Shown: one piece after another, positions 52,123 through 59,729 of the stretch
Position numbering within the stretch: the stretch's first letter is position 1
How the letters are laid out: each line of letters opens with the position of its first letter
From: JBBQFI01 sp038237805
GTDB lineage: Bacteria; Verrucomicrobiota; Verrucomicrobiia; Chthoniobacterales; UBA10450
Direction: 5' to 3'
Length of the DNA: 64,000 nucleotides
Assembly: GCA_038237805.1 (NCBI GenBank)
Contig: JBBRYI010000002.1
Span: forward strand, 124,001-188,000
The notes under the pieces: generated by a model
What the model saw: only the letters and a program-made list of their open reading frames with translations
Told to the model about the DNA's origin: nothing
The model's database searches: none
Program-made: the position numbers and the translations under genes

Positions 52123-52397
52123 TGGAAAAAGTCGTCGATCCAAAAATCTATTTCCGGACATGCGCGGCGTTACTCGCGCTGCTCGCGCTCACATGGGGCG
52201 TTGCCTATGTCGATCTTGGCTCATTCAATCTGATTGTTGCGCTTTCTATCGCGATCGCGAAAGCAATCGTCATCGCTCTGTTCTTCATGCACATCAAAGG
52301 CAGTGATCGGCTTTTGCATCTGGTGGCAGTAGCCGGATTGATGTGGCTCGCGATTTTAATCGCGCTGACCCTGAGCGATTATTTCACGCGCGGTTGA
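52119..52397 (+). CDS. coxD: Cytochrome c oxidase subunit IV-like (COX4/CtaF)
   Basis: A 92-residue protein with three hydrophobic segments. The pattern MHIKGSDRLLHLV following IAKAIVIALFF is typical of prokaryotic subunit IV. It carries no cofactor and supports assembly. It ends the act-sco-cox run; a convergent dehydrogenase gene follows 43 bases later. Confidence 0.85.
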   Translation: MMEKVVDPKIYFRTCAALLALLALTWGVAYVDLGSFNLIVALSIAIAKAIVIALFFMHIKGSDRLLHLVAVAGLMWLAILIALTLSDYFTRG

Positions 52398-52440
52398 AAT
52401 TCACTGAATAATTAGCGCCGTCTCTCTTTCGCGCGGCAAT

Positions 52441-53502
52441 TCATGCAGTAGGTCCCTTACCGGCCACCACATTGATTGGAGTTCCCGCTGCAAATGCGAT
52501 GATGTTCTGGACCGTAACTTCATCGATGCGCTTGATCGCTTCAGCACTATTGAAGGCAATGTGCGGCGTGAAAACTACATTCGGACGTGACAACAGCGAT
52601 TCATTAGCAGTCAACCGCTGGATCTCAGCCAGGCGCTCGGGATTGCGGATATGCATTTCTTCAGGCGACGACATCTGTTGCAGGTCTTTGATGATGCGAT
52701 CCGTCAGCAGCCGTGACCCTTCGCTGCGAAACAAGCGTTCATCTTCCAACACGTCGAGGCCCGCACCCGCTACCACCCCGGAATCAAGAGCCTCTAACAA
52801 CGCTTCCGTCTTAATGAGACTTCCCCGCGCGGTGTTAATCAGAATCATCCCTCGCCTGCATTTCGCGAACGTTTCTCGATTAAACAAATGCAGAGTCGCT
52901 GGCGTGAATGGCGCGTGCAGCGAGATGATGTGACTGCGCTGCAAAAGCTCGTCAAAGGAAACGTATTCGAAACCGAGCACTTCAGAGAGCAAGCTGGATG
53001 GGATGGGGTCCGTTGCGATGACTTGCATTCCAAACGCCTTGGCGATGCGAATGACGTGCAGACCGATGCGCCCCGCGCCGACGATGCCGATCGTCTTATC
53101 TTTCAAATCGAAGCCGCGAAACGCTTCGAGTGAGAATTGCCCTTTGCGTTTTGCCGTTAACGCCTGCCGAATGCGGCGCGAGATCGCCAGCAACAATGCG
53201 AAGGTGTGCTCCGCGACCGTGTTCTCGCCGTAGGTCGGAACGGAACTGACGGCGATGTTGCGTTCGTTGCATGACGCTAAGTCGATGTGATCTACTCCTG
53301 TCGATCGCGCCGCGATAAAGCGAAGCTGCGCATGACTCTCGAGAAACTCAAGTGTGATGCGCGAATTGATGAAAATCGAAAGGCACTCTGCTTCGCCGGG
53401 AATGTCTTCGAGATCGGGGAAGAAACCGATTGCATGATCCTGCAGATGTTTCTCAAAGAATCGTTCGGAGCCTTTCTCCGTTTCGGTGAAGCAGATGATC
53501 AT
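52441..53502 (-). CDS. D-isomer-specific 2-hydroxyacid dehydrogenase (D-lactate dehydrogenase-like)
   Basis: A 353-residue NAD-dependent enzyme. IGIVGAGRIGLHVIRIA is the Rossmann motif. Catalytic Arg is in NTARGSLI, Glu in GLDVLEDE, and His in VFTPHIAFNS. It reduces 2-keto acids such as pyruvate; specificity cannot be read from sequence. It lies convergent with coxD and divergent from an AraC remnant. Confidence 0.88.
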   Translation of the reverse strand: MIICFTETEKGSERFFEKHLQDHAIGFFPDLEDIPGEAECLSIFINSRITLEFLESHAQLRFIAARSTGVDHIDLASCNERNIAVSSVPTYGENTVAEHTFALLLAISRRIRQALTAKRKGQFSLEAFRGFDLKDKTIGIVGAGRIGLHVIRIAKAFGMQVIATDPIPSSLLSEVLGFEYVSFDELLQRSHIISLHAPFTPATLHLFNRETFAKCRRGMILINTARGSLIKTEALLEALDSGVVAGAGLDVLEDERLFRSEGSRLLTDRIIKDLQQMSSPEEMHIRNPERLAEIQRLTANESLLSRPNVVFTPHIAFNSAEAIKRIDEVTVQNIIAFAAGTPINVVAGKGPTA

Positions 53503-53543
53503 TGATTCAAGAACCTCCTAAAGACTTATCAGCCTGTTGCTGC

Positions 53544-53741
53544 ATGACAAAGATTACTGCCACAACTTTGATTACTTCAGGCGCCAAAGCGCTTTCATTG
53601 ACGGATGTAGCAAAGGCATCTGGCGCGAGCGTGTTTCACTTTTGCAAAGTCTTTAAGAAAACAACTGGTTTGACGTTTACTGATTACGTCGCGCGCACTC
53701 GGCTGGAAGGACCGGTTGCCCTCGTAAAAACGCTTTCATAA
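53544..53741 (+). pseudogene. AraC-type HTH remnant
   Basis: The frame holds one AraC helix-turn-helix: LSLTDVAKASGASVFHFCKV and FKKTTGLTFTDYVARTRLE, then stops. The rest of the regulator, including its sensor domain, is absent. An ATG at 53544 opens the remnant. It is the leftover 3' part of a larger regulator gene. Confidence 0.65.
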
Positions 53742-54093
53742 TCACGAAATAAGCGGGAGCGCAGTAACACATCGCTTACTACATGCGGATTATCAGCGGC
53801 GTGCCAGATGGTCGTCTGCGCGATGACGGCATTGATGCCAATAAAAAGAACGGAAAGGATTTTCCAGCAAGATCCAGTTTTCATACTCCAACCGTAGGGC
53901 GATGATTTCTGTCACGCTGCTCGCGGATTGCGAAAGGCCGGGCATTCCTTGCCAGACGAAGAAGCCAGAATGGGCAGTGAAAATCGGTGCGGGAGATTAA
54001 CTTTATCGTAGCTCACGAAACCGTCATCGCTTCGCAAATCATGCGAAGCGTCGTTGGTCGCTGTCTGTCAAAGACCTATTTCCGACGACACGC
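53742..54093. other. 352-base interval without a firm gene
   Basis: A minus-strand 66-codon frame (53684-53884) starts with MKTGSCWKILSVLFIGINAV, which looks like a signal peptide, but it overlaps the AraC remnant and has no family. A perfect hairpin CGCTTCGCA-AATCA-TGCGAAGCG (54028-54050) lies 43 bases past the nuoI stop and may end that transcript; it has no U-run. Confidence 0.4.
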
Positions 54094-54687
54094 TTAGGAT
54101 GTCGGAGGCGTTGGCGGTTTCGCTGTAGATGCTGCGGCACCAGGCGTTGCCGCCGGAGCTGGCTTTTTCTTCGCAGCTGCCCCTGCGAGCTTGGCGTCGA
54201 CTTCCGCTGCTTCGGTCGGATGAATGCTGTGATAGTAAGTATTCGATTTCGACAGCTCGCTTTTCCGTTGCAACAATGCGTCGAATCTTTCGCGCCGGCT
54301 CAGCTCGAAAACTTTGTCCATCTTGATGGCTTCGAATGGACAAACCTCAACGCAAATCTGGCAGCTCATGCAGACGGAAATATCGATATCGAAGATCGCC
54401 GGATAAAACTGCGGCTTGCCCATGTAATCGGGCTTTTTGTCTTCGCTCTTAATAATATAGATGCACTGCGGCGGGCATTCCTTCTCGCAAATCTTGCAGG
54501 CCACGCAGCGTAGTCCCGCTTCGGGATCGTCGTCGTAGACCAGGAATGGAAAATTGCGGTAGTTCTCCGCAAGTGGAATGCGCTCTTCGGGATATTGCAC
54601 CGTCGTCAGGCGATCCTTCTCGAAATAACTTCCAACGAAATTTCGCGCCGTCACCGCCATGCCCTTGAGTATTCCCGTCCCGATCAT
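54094..54687 (-). CDS. nuoI: NADH-quinone oxidoreductase subunit I
   Basis: A 197-residue protein with two [4Fe-4S] sites: CVACKICEKECPPQC and CMSCQICVEVCPFEAI. It carries electrons toward NuoB. The C-terminus is extended by an Ala/Pro/Lys-rich tail (AAAKKKPAPAATP) absent from E. coli. The start (ATG at 54687) overlaps the nuoD stop in ATGA; the longer open frame is a shadow of nuoD. Confidence 0.93.
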   Translation of the reverse strand: MIGTGILKGMAVTARNFVGSYFEKDRLTTVQYPEERIPLAENYRNFPFLVYDDDPEAGLRCVACKICEKECPPQCIYIIKSEDKKPDYMGKPQFYPAIFDIDISVCMSCQICVEVCPFEAIKMDKVFELSRRERFDALLQRKSELSKSNTYYHSIHPTEAAEVDAKLAGAAAKKKPAPAATPGAAASTAKPPTPPTS

Positions 54688-55844
54688 CGATCCACTTCTC
54701 CCATCACAATATCTATGCTGCCAAGGATCACCATCACGTCGGCCACGGTGTGACCCAGACACAAATCCTCGAGAATAGTGAGATTGATGAAACTCGGCGG
54801 GCGCACACGATAACGATACGGATTCGCACTGCCATCGCTGATCAAGTAAAAGCCGAGTTCGCCTTTCGGGCCTTCGATGCGTCCGTACGCTTCGCCCACA
54901 GGCGGTTTGAACGCGCGGATCTTCACTTTCGGATTCATGATCGGACCAGCGGGAATTTGCTCGAAGGCCTGGTTCAAAATTCCAATGCTCTCGCGCATTT
55001 CGAGCGCGCGCATCATCAATCGATCGTAAGTATCGCCGTGATCGCCTAACGGAACACGGAACTTGAAGCGTGGATAAATTCCGTAGCCGTCGACTTTGCG
55101 AATGTCGTAATTCACACCGCACGCGCGAAGCATCGGACCAGTGATCCCGGCGCCGATTGCGAGGTCGGTCGAAAGTTTTCCGACTTCCTGCGTGCGCGCA
55201 ATCACGATCTCGTTGGAAAGAATGAGCTGCTCGAATTCATCGAGAAACTTCGGAAATGCATCGACGATCTTCTTCGCACGGCCTAACCAATCCTCCCCCG
55301 CATCGACGCGGCATCCGCCAAATCGCATGTAATCACACATCATGCGCGAACCGGAGAGTGATTCGAACAAATCGAGAATCTTTTCGCGTTCGCGAAATGC
55401 ATACATCAACGGGGTCCCCCACGCGCCCATGTCGCTCAGCAGAAATCCGAGCAATGACGCGTGGTTTTGTAGCCGGGTAAGTTCCGCGAGAATGACGCGC
55501 AAATATTCGGCGCGCTCGGGAACTTCGATTCCCGCGAGTTTCTCAACACTGAGCGCATAGGCCCAGTTGTTCGTCATCGAGCAAAAATAATCGAGTCGAT
55601 CGGTGTACGGCATCGAGCCGAGATAACTCGCGTTCTCCCCAATCTTTTCGTGATTCCGATGAAGATAACCAAAGACCGGCTTAAGTTTGCGCACAATCTC
55701 GCCTTCGAGGGCGACGTTCATGCGAAAGACGCCGTGGGTCGACGGATGCTGCGGACCCATCGACACTTCCATTAATTCGCCTTCTAATCGCGAACTCATC
55801 CGCGGCGGCGCTTGTTCGAGTTCCTGAAATCCCGTCGCGCTCAT
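54684..55844 (-). CDS. nuoD: NADH-quinone oxidoreductase subunit D
   Basis: A 386-residue 49-kDa subunit. MGPQHPSTHGVFR near the N-terminus and the YMRFGGCRVD block are conserved; it ends with the typical DIVMGEVDR. With NuoB it forms the quinone site. It overlaps nuoC and nuoI by 4 bases each. It is a separate gene, not the NuoCD fusion of E. coli. Confidence 0.96.
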   Translation of the reverse strand: MSATGFQELEQAPPRMSSRLEGELMEVSMGPQHPSTHGVFRMNVALEGEIVRKLKPVFGYLHRNHEKIGENASYLGSMPYTDRLDYFCSMTNNWAYALSVEKLAGIEVPERAEYLRVILAELTRLQNHASLLGFLLSDMGAWGTPLMYAFREREKILDLFESLSGSRMMCDYMRFGGCRVDAGEDWLGRAKKIVDAFPKFLDEFEQLILSNEIVIARTQEVGKLSTDLAIGAGITGPMLRACGVNYDIRKVDGYGIYPRFKFRVPLGDHGDTYDRLMMRALEMRESIGILNQAFEQIPAGPIMNPKVKIRAFKPPVGEAYGRIEGPKGELGFYLISDGSANPYRYRVRPPSFINLTILEDLCLGHTVADVMVILGSIDIVMGEVDR

Positions 55845-56506
55845 TGCTCGGCCGTGAGTTTTTCTGCGCCGTCAAGTTGCGGTCGGGCGCTGTAATGTTG
55901 CTTCGCTCTTTCGAGCACTTCGTCATGCGGCGTGGGTTCGTATTCGAAATCGTCCGGCTCACGATAATCTTTTCGCATCGGATGATCTTCGAACTCATCC
56001 CACATCAGAATGCGCCGCAGGTCGGGATGCCCATCAAAGCGCACGCCATAAAGATCGAAGATTTCCCGCTCCTGGAATTCCGCGCTGCGCCAAATCGGGG
56101 TAAGAGACGGCAACCGTGCGCCGACCGCGCGATCGGTTGTTCGCAAACGAATGATCACCGGCCCGTGCTTGAGCGCTATCGAATACAGGTGGTAGACCGC
56201 TTCGAGATAACCGTCGAAAAATTCTTCCGTCGTTTCGCTGACCTCTTTCTCCACGCCATCGACGAGTTGCTTTATCTTCGTGGTTTTCTTGACGGTTCGG
56301 TCTAGCCAATCGACGCCGGTCGCGTTTGAGCAAAAGTCGAAGCGCAGCGCAGGATCATCGCGCAGAAACTGCGCTACCGCAGCCGCGTGTTCGTTGTCGA
56401 TTAACAACGATGGCTGATTCGCTGGACCCGGATTCGCGATGATGTCGATCTTCGCGCCCGGCACCGCCGCTTCCGCGCGCGCCTCGATCTGTTCAAGCGA
56501 TTCCAT
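55841..56506 (-). CDS. nuoC: NADH-quinone oxidoreductase subunit C
   Basis: A 221-residue 30-kDa subunit. The signature is EREIFDLYGVRFDGHPDLRR followed by MRKDYREPDDFEYEP. It has no cofactor and lies in the peripheral arm. It starts 3 bases after the nuoB stop and overlaps nuoD. Confidence 0.95.
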   Translation of the reverse strand: MESLEQIEARAEAAVPGAKIDIIANPGPANQPSLLIDNEHAAAVAQFLRDDPALRFDFCSNATGVDWLDRTVKKTTKIKQLVDGVEKEVSETTEEFFDGYLEAVYHLYSIALKHGPVIIRLRTTDRAVGARLPSLTPIWRSAEFQEREIFDLYGVRFDGHPDLRRILMWDEFEDHPMRKDYREPDDFEYEPTPHDEVLERAKQHYSARPQLDGAEKLTAEQ

Positions 56507-56509
56507 TCG

Positions 56510-57130
56510 TTAGGCGCGTTCGAGCTTTGGCGGCTGAAACAACTCAACATTCGCCGGCGGCTCCAGATCGTGCGCACCGAACGCCGGCACTGGGAATTCG
56601 CTTGGTTCATCCGGCTTGAGAAAGTTCGCCTTATCGCGGCCGCTCAACTTTTGCTCATCGATTTTGCGCTGCAATTCCATAAACGCATGCAGCAGCGCTT
56701 CAGGCCGCGGCGGACAACCGGGAATGTAAACATCGACCGGAATGTAACGATCGATTCCTTTCAGCACGTTGTAACCTTGCTTGAACGGCCCGCCTGAGAT
56801 CGCGCACGCTCCCATGGAAATCACGTACTTCGGATCGGGCATTTGGTTGTAGAGCCGAACGATTTGCGGCGCCATTTTTTTTGTCACCGTGCCCGCGACA
56901 ATCATCAGATCCGCTTGTCGCGGCGACGGGCGAAATACTTCACCTCCGAAACGCGCAATGTCGTAACGCGATGCGGCCGTCGCGATCATCTCGATCGCAC
57001 AACACGCCAGCCCAAACTGCAACGGCCAGATCGAGTTCTTGCGCCCCCAGTTGTAAAGCTCCTGCATCGAGGTCACCCAAATCCCCTGTCGTTGCAGCTC
57101 GCTGCGCAGCCCTTCGTCGATCTGACTCAT
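56510..57130 (-). CDS. nuoB: NADH-quinone oxidoreductase subunit B
   Basis: A 206-residue PSST subunit. FGLACCAIEMIA gives the tandem Cys of cluster N2, with VAGTVTKKMAP, GACAISGGPF and PGCPPRPEALL supplying the other ligands. Its TAA is part of a GCCTAACG word (complement at 56508). It overlaps nuoA by 4 bases. Confidence 0.96.
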   Translation of the reverse strand: MSQIDEGLRSELQRQGIWVTSMQELYNWGRKNSIWPLQFGLACCAIEMIATAASRYDIARFGGEVFRPSPRQADLMIVAGTVTKKMAPQIVRLYNQMPDPKYVISMGACAISGGPFKQGYNVLKGIDRYIPVDVYIPGCPPRPEALLHAFMELQRKIDEQKLSGRDKANFLKPDEPSEFPVPAFGAHDLEPPANVELFQPPKLERA

Positions 57131-57501
57131 TTAGCCCAATTTAAACAACCTTTGCCCCACGCCCAAACGAGACCTTCAATCAGCAGCAACAGGAAAATGA
57201 GAATCGCGACAAACGCCCCAATTGGCAGACTGGTGAACGCAACCGCAAACGGCACGAGGAAAATCGCTTCGACATCAAAGATCAAAAAAATGATCGCATA
57301 CAAATAATATTGCGATCGGAACTGAATTTGCGCTTCGCCTAACGACTCGACTCCGCACTCGTAGGTCGCGTTTTTTATCAGACCCGGCTTTGGCGGTTGG
57401 AAAAATTTCCGCCATATCCACGCCAGCGCCAGCGGCATCAACGGAAACACCACCGCGACACCACAAAAAATAACGATGAAGAAATAAGGGTTTGGCGTCA
57501 T
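57127..57501 (-). CDS. nuoA: NADH-quinone oxidoreductase subunit A
   Basis: A 124-residue protein with three membrane helices. The loop KNATYECGVESLGEAQIQFR and the helix YLYAIIFLIFDVEAIFLVPFAV are NuoA signatures. I chose ATG 57501 (MTPNPYFF). The frame remains open to 57579 but the extra 26 codons come from a degenerate CCACAGAT-type repeat arm. It heads the minus-strand nuoABCDI operon. Confidence 0.93.
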   Translation of the reverse strand: MTPNPYFFIVIFCGVAVVFPLMPLALAWIWRKFFQPPKPGLIKNATYECGVESLGEAQIQFRSQYYLYAIIFLIFDVEAIFLVPFAVAFTSLPIGAFVAILIFLLLLIEGLVWAWGKGCLNWAK

Positions 57502-57518
57502 TGCTGCCAGATAATCAG

Positions 57519-57544
57519 CCACAGATGAACATAGACTTACACAC
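57519..57544. repeat. Degenerate CCACAGATT-family arm before nuoA
   Basis: CCACAGATGAACATAGACTT (57519-57538), then ACACAC, resembles the 5593-5665 repeat. No second arm is clear. Confidence 0.5.
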
Positions 57545-57656
57545 ATAATAAAGCTCGGCATCCACGCGATTTTTCCCATCTTATGTCATTCACGTTAATC
57601 TCTGGCCAATGATCTGCCTTGATTAAACAATCGAGCATCGCTTTCCTTCACCGCAG

Positions 57657-58835
57657 GTGTTCGACGGAATTTTTCTTTTAGCAAAGCAATGGCTCCTCTC
57701 ATGGTTCGTCGGCGCGCCTGATTGGTTAACGCAGATGATTTCAAGTTTGATCAACATCGGCGCACTACTCGGTTTTTTCCTCACGCTTTTCGCTGTGATG
57801 TCCGTGCTCGAACGAAAAATCCTTGGGCGCATCCAGAATCGTTATGGACCAAATCGCGTCGGGCCGTTCGGTCTTCTCCAACCGGTTGCCGACGGAATCA
57901 AGATGCTGATCAAAGAGGACATCGTGCCGGTGCGCGCGGACAAGATTGTGCATTTTGCCGCGCCGATACTGATTGCAGCGACGGCGATTCTTGCGCTCGG
58001 TGTGATCCCGTACGGTCGCAACATGACGCCGTTCGCGATCGATGGCGGCATTCTATTTTTCTTCGCTGTCGGTTCAACGACGGAGCTCGGGGTATTCATG
58101 GCCGGTTGGGGCAGCAACAACAAATTCTCCATGCTCGGCGCGATGCGCGCGATCGCGCAGATGGTCAGTTACGAACTGCCTCTCCTTATCACGACGCTAC
58201 CGGTGGTGATGGTTGTCGGCTCGCTTTCGCCCGATGCGATCGTAACAGCACAGGGCGGTTACTCGTTAGGCTTCGTCCCGCGCTGGTTCGCGTTTACACC
58301 ATGGGGCGCGGCCGCATTCATGTTGTTTTTTGTCTGCGGTCTCGTCGAATCGAACCGGACGCCCTTCGATGTGCCGGAGGGAGAATCGGAAATCGTCGCC
58401 GGTCACATGACGGAATATTCCGGATTCAAATATGCGACGTTTTTTCTGGCGGAATATCTGGGAATGTTCGCGATTAGCGGATTGGCCGTGACTCTTTTCC
58501 TTGGCGGCTGGCACTCACCGGTGAAAGTGCTCGAAGTCATTCCTTCCTACATTTGGTTTTTCGCTAAACTATCCGCGTTGCTTTTCGTCTTTATTTGGCT
58601 TCGGGGAACGCTGCCGCGCACCCGGGTCGATCAAGTCATGAATTTTGCCTGGAAGTTCATGCTGCCGATGTCTTTCACCTGCGTCATCGCCGCTGCCGTC
58701 TGGCATTATGGAGGGCGACGACTGACAGGTTGGCTTTTGTCGCTTGCTGTCGTCGCAATTGTTTATCTGGCGCTCTCGCGTCTACTCGACACACGCAAAA
58801 AATTTGCGCCGCGCATTTATCGTTTCGCCGAATGA
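57657..58835 (+). CDS. nuoH: NADH-quinone oxidoreductase subunit H
   Basis: A 392-residue membrane subunit. ERKILGRIQNRYGPNRVGPFG and LQPVADGIKMLIKED are NuoH signatures that form the quinone entry; PFDVPEGESEIVAGHMTEYSG follows. It has about eight helices and is longer than E. coli NuoH (325) mainly at the C-terminus. GTG start at 57657. It heads the divergent plus-strand operon. The divergent promoter region (57580-57656) shows no clear boxes. Confidence 0.95.
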   Translation: MFDGIFLLAKQWLLSWFVGAPDWLTQMISSLINIGALLGFFLTLFAVMSVLERKILGRIQNRYGPNRVGPFGLLQPVADGIKMLIKEDIVPVRADKIVHFAAPILIAATAILALGVIPYGRNMTPFAIDGGILFFFAVGSTTELGVFMAGWGSNNKFSMLGAMRAIAQMVSYELPLLITTLPVVMVVGSLSPDAIVTAQGGYSLGFVPRWFAFTPWGAAAFMLFFVCGLVESNRTPFDVPEGESEIVAGHMTEYSGFKYATFFLAEYLGMFAISGLAVTLFLGGWHSPVKVLEVIPSYIWFFAKLSALLFVFIWLRGTLPRTRVDQVMNFAWKFMLPMSFTCVIAAAVWHYGGRRLTGWLLSLAVVAIVYLALSRLLDTRKKFAPRIYRFAE

Positions 58836-59314
58836 ACAGCGCTGCCTTCATCATTATCGCGGTGCTCACTCTTTCCGCAGCGCTGGCCGCCGCCACCTTG
58901 CCGAGACTGATTCACGCCGCGCTCAGTTTCGCGGTCGCGTTTGTCGGTGTCGCAGCATTTTATTTTTTGTTAGGCGCTGAGTTCGTCGGTTTGGTTCAGG
59001 TATTTGTTTACATCGGCGCGGTCGCTGTTCTGATCGTGTTCACAATTTTGCTCACGCGCCGCGATGCGGAGAAAGATCGCGGCTTCAACTGGAGCGGAGT
59101 CGTGATCGCACTCGCCGTGTTCGGCGGATTGCTATGGTCGATCCTAAAAACGCCGACGTTTGGGAATGTCGCGCCGAAAATCGAGCCACTTACGGTAAGG
59201 CGCATCGGCGAAACGCTGATGACCGATTACGTCTGGCCCTTGCAATGCGTTGGCCTTGTTCTCACCGCCGCGCTCATCGGCGCCCTCATTCTTGTCATGG
59301 AGGAAAAGCGATGA
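58832..59314 (+). CDS. nuoJ: NADH-quinone oxidoreductase subunit J
   Basis: A 160-residue protein with five helices. AFYFLLGAEFVGLVQVFVYI is the NuoJ pi-bulge helix, followed by GAVAVLIVFTILLTRR. It ends with VWPLQCVGLVLTAALIGALI. The ATG at 58832 overlaps the nuoH stop; the earlier frame is a shadow. A repeat separates it from nuoK. Confidence 0.93.
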   Translation: MNSAAFIIIAVLTLSAALAAATLPRLIHAALSFAVAFVGVAAFYFLLGAEFVGLVQVFVYIGAVAVLIVFTILLTRRDAEKDRGFNWSGVVIALAVFGGLLWSILKTPTFGNVAPKIEPLTVRRIGETLMTDYVWPLQCVGLVLTAALIGALILVMEEKR

Positions 59315-59320
59315 TGCGGC

Positions 59321-59412
59321 GAGGTGGATCGGCCGCTCCGCGGGCGATGCCAAAAATAACGCGGCTTCGCCGCCAAATCTTAACATCGAGCGCGGAGCGC
59401 TCGATCCACCTC
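59321..59412. repeat. Inverted repeat, GAGGTGGATCG family
   Basis: Arms of 29 bases: GAGGTGGATCG...CGATG (59321-59349) and CATCG...CGATCCACCTC (59384-59412) with four mismatches. It fills the 100-base gap between nuoJ and nuoK, the only gap in the nuoHJKLM run. Confidence 0.75.
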
Positions 59413-59414
59413 CG

Positions 59415-59729
59415 ATGACTCCGACGCTTCAACTTTTTCTCATCATTTCGGCCGCGCTCTTTTGCATTGGTTTACTCGCGGCACTCAGCCGGCGTCACGC
59501 GATTTTCATTTTGATCGGCATCGAGATGATGCTCGCCGCGGCGGGTCTGAACTTCATCGCGTTCTGGCGTTTCGCTCCCCAGCCGCAACCGCCGACCGGC
59601 GTCATGGTCACGATTTTTGCAATCGCGATCGCCGCGGCCGAAGCCGCCGTCGGTCTCGCTCTCGTCATTACCGTCTATCGAAATTATCGAACGACCAGCG
59701 TCGATAAGCTCGACCAACTCAAAGGATGA
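59415..59729 (+). CDS. nuoK: NADH-quinone oxidoreductase subunit K
   Basis: A 104-residue protein with three helices. FILIGIEMMLAAAGLNFIAF holds the conserved Glu of the proton path, and FAIAIAAAEAAVGLALVITVYR the second. The ATG at 59415 gives the usual length; upstream open frame is the repeat. It overlaps nuoL by 4 bases. Confidence 0.94.
   Translation: MTPTLQLFLIISAALFCIGLLAALSRRHAIFILIGIEMMLAAAGLNFIAFWRFAPQPQPPTGVMVTIFAIAIAAAEAAVGLALVITVYRNYRTTSVDKLDQLKG

Noticed and set aside
53684..53884. A 66-aa secreted protein on the minus strand
   Set aside because: It has a signal-like start but overlaps the AraC remnant, lacks a family and continues as shadow sequence; left as unproven.
57580..57656. 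A clear divergent promoter between nuoA and nuoH
   Set aside because: A promoter must be near, but I could not find convincing -35/-10 boxes for either direction.
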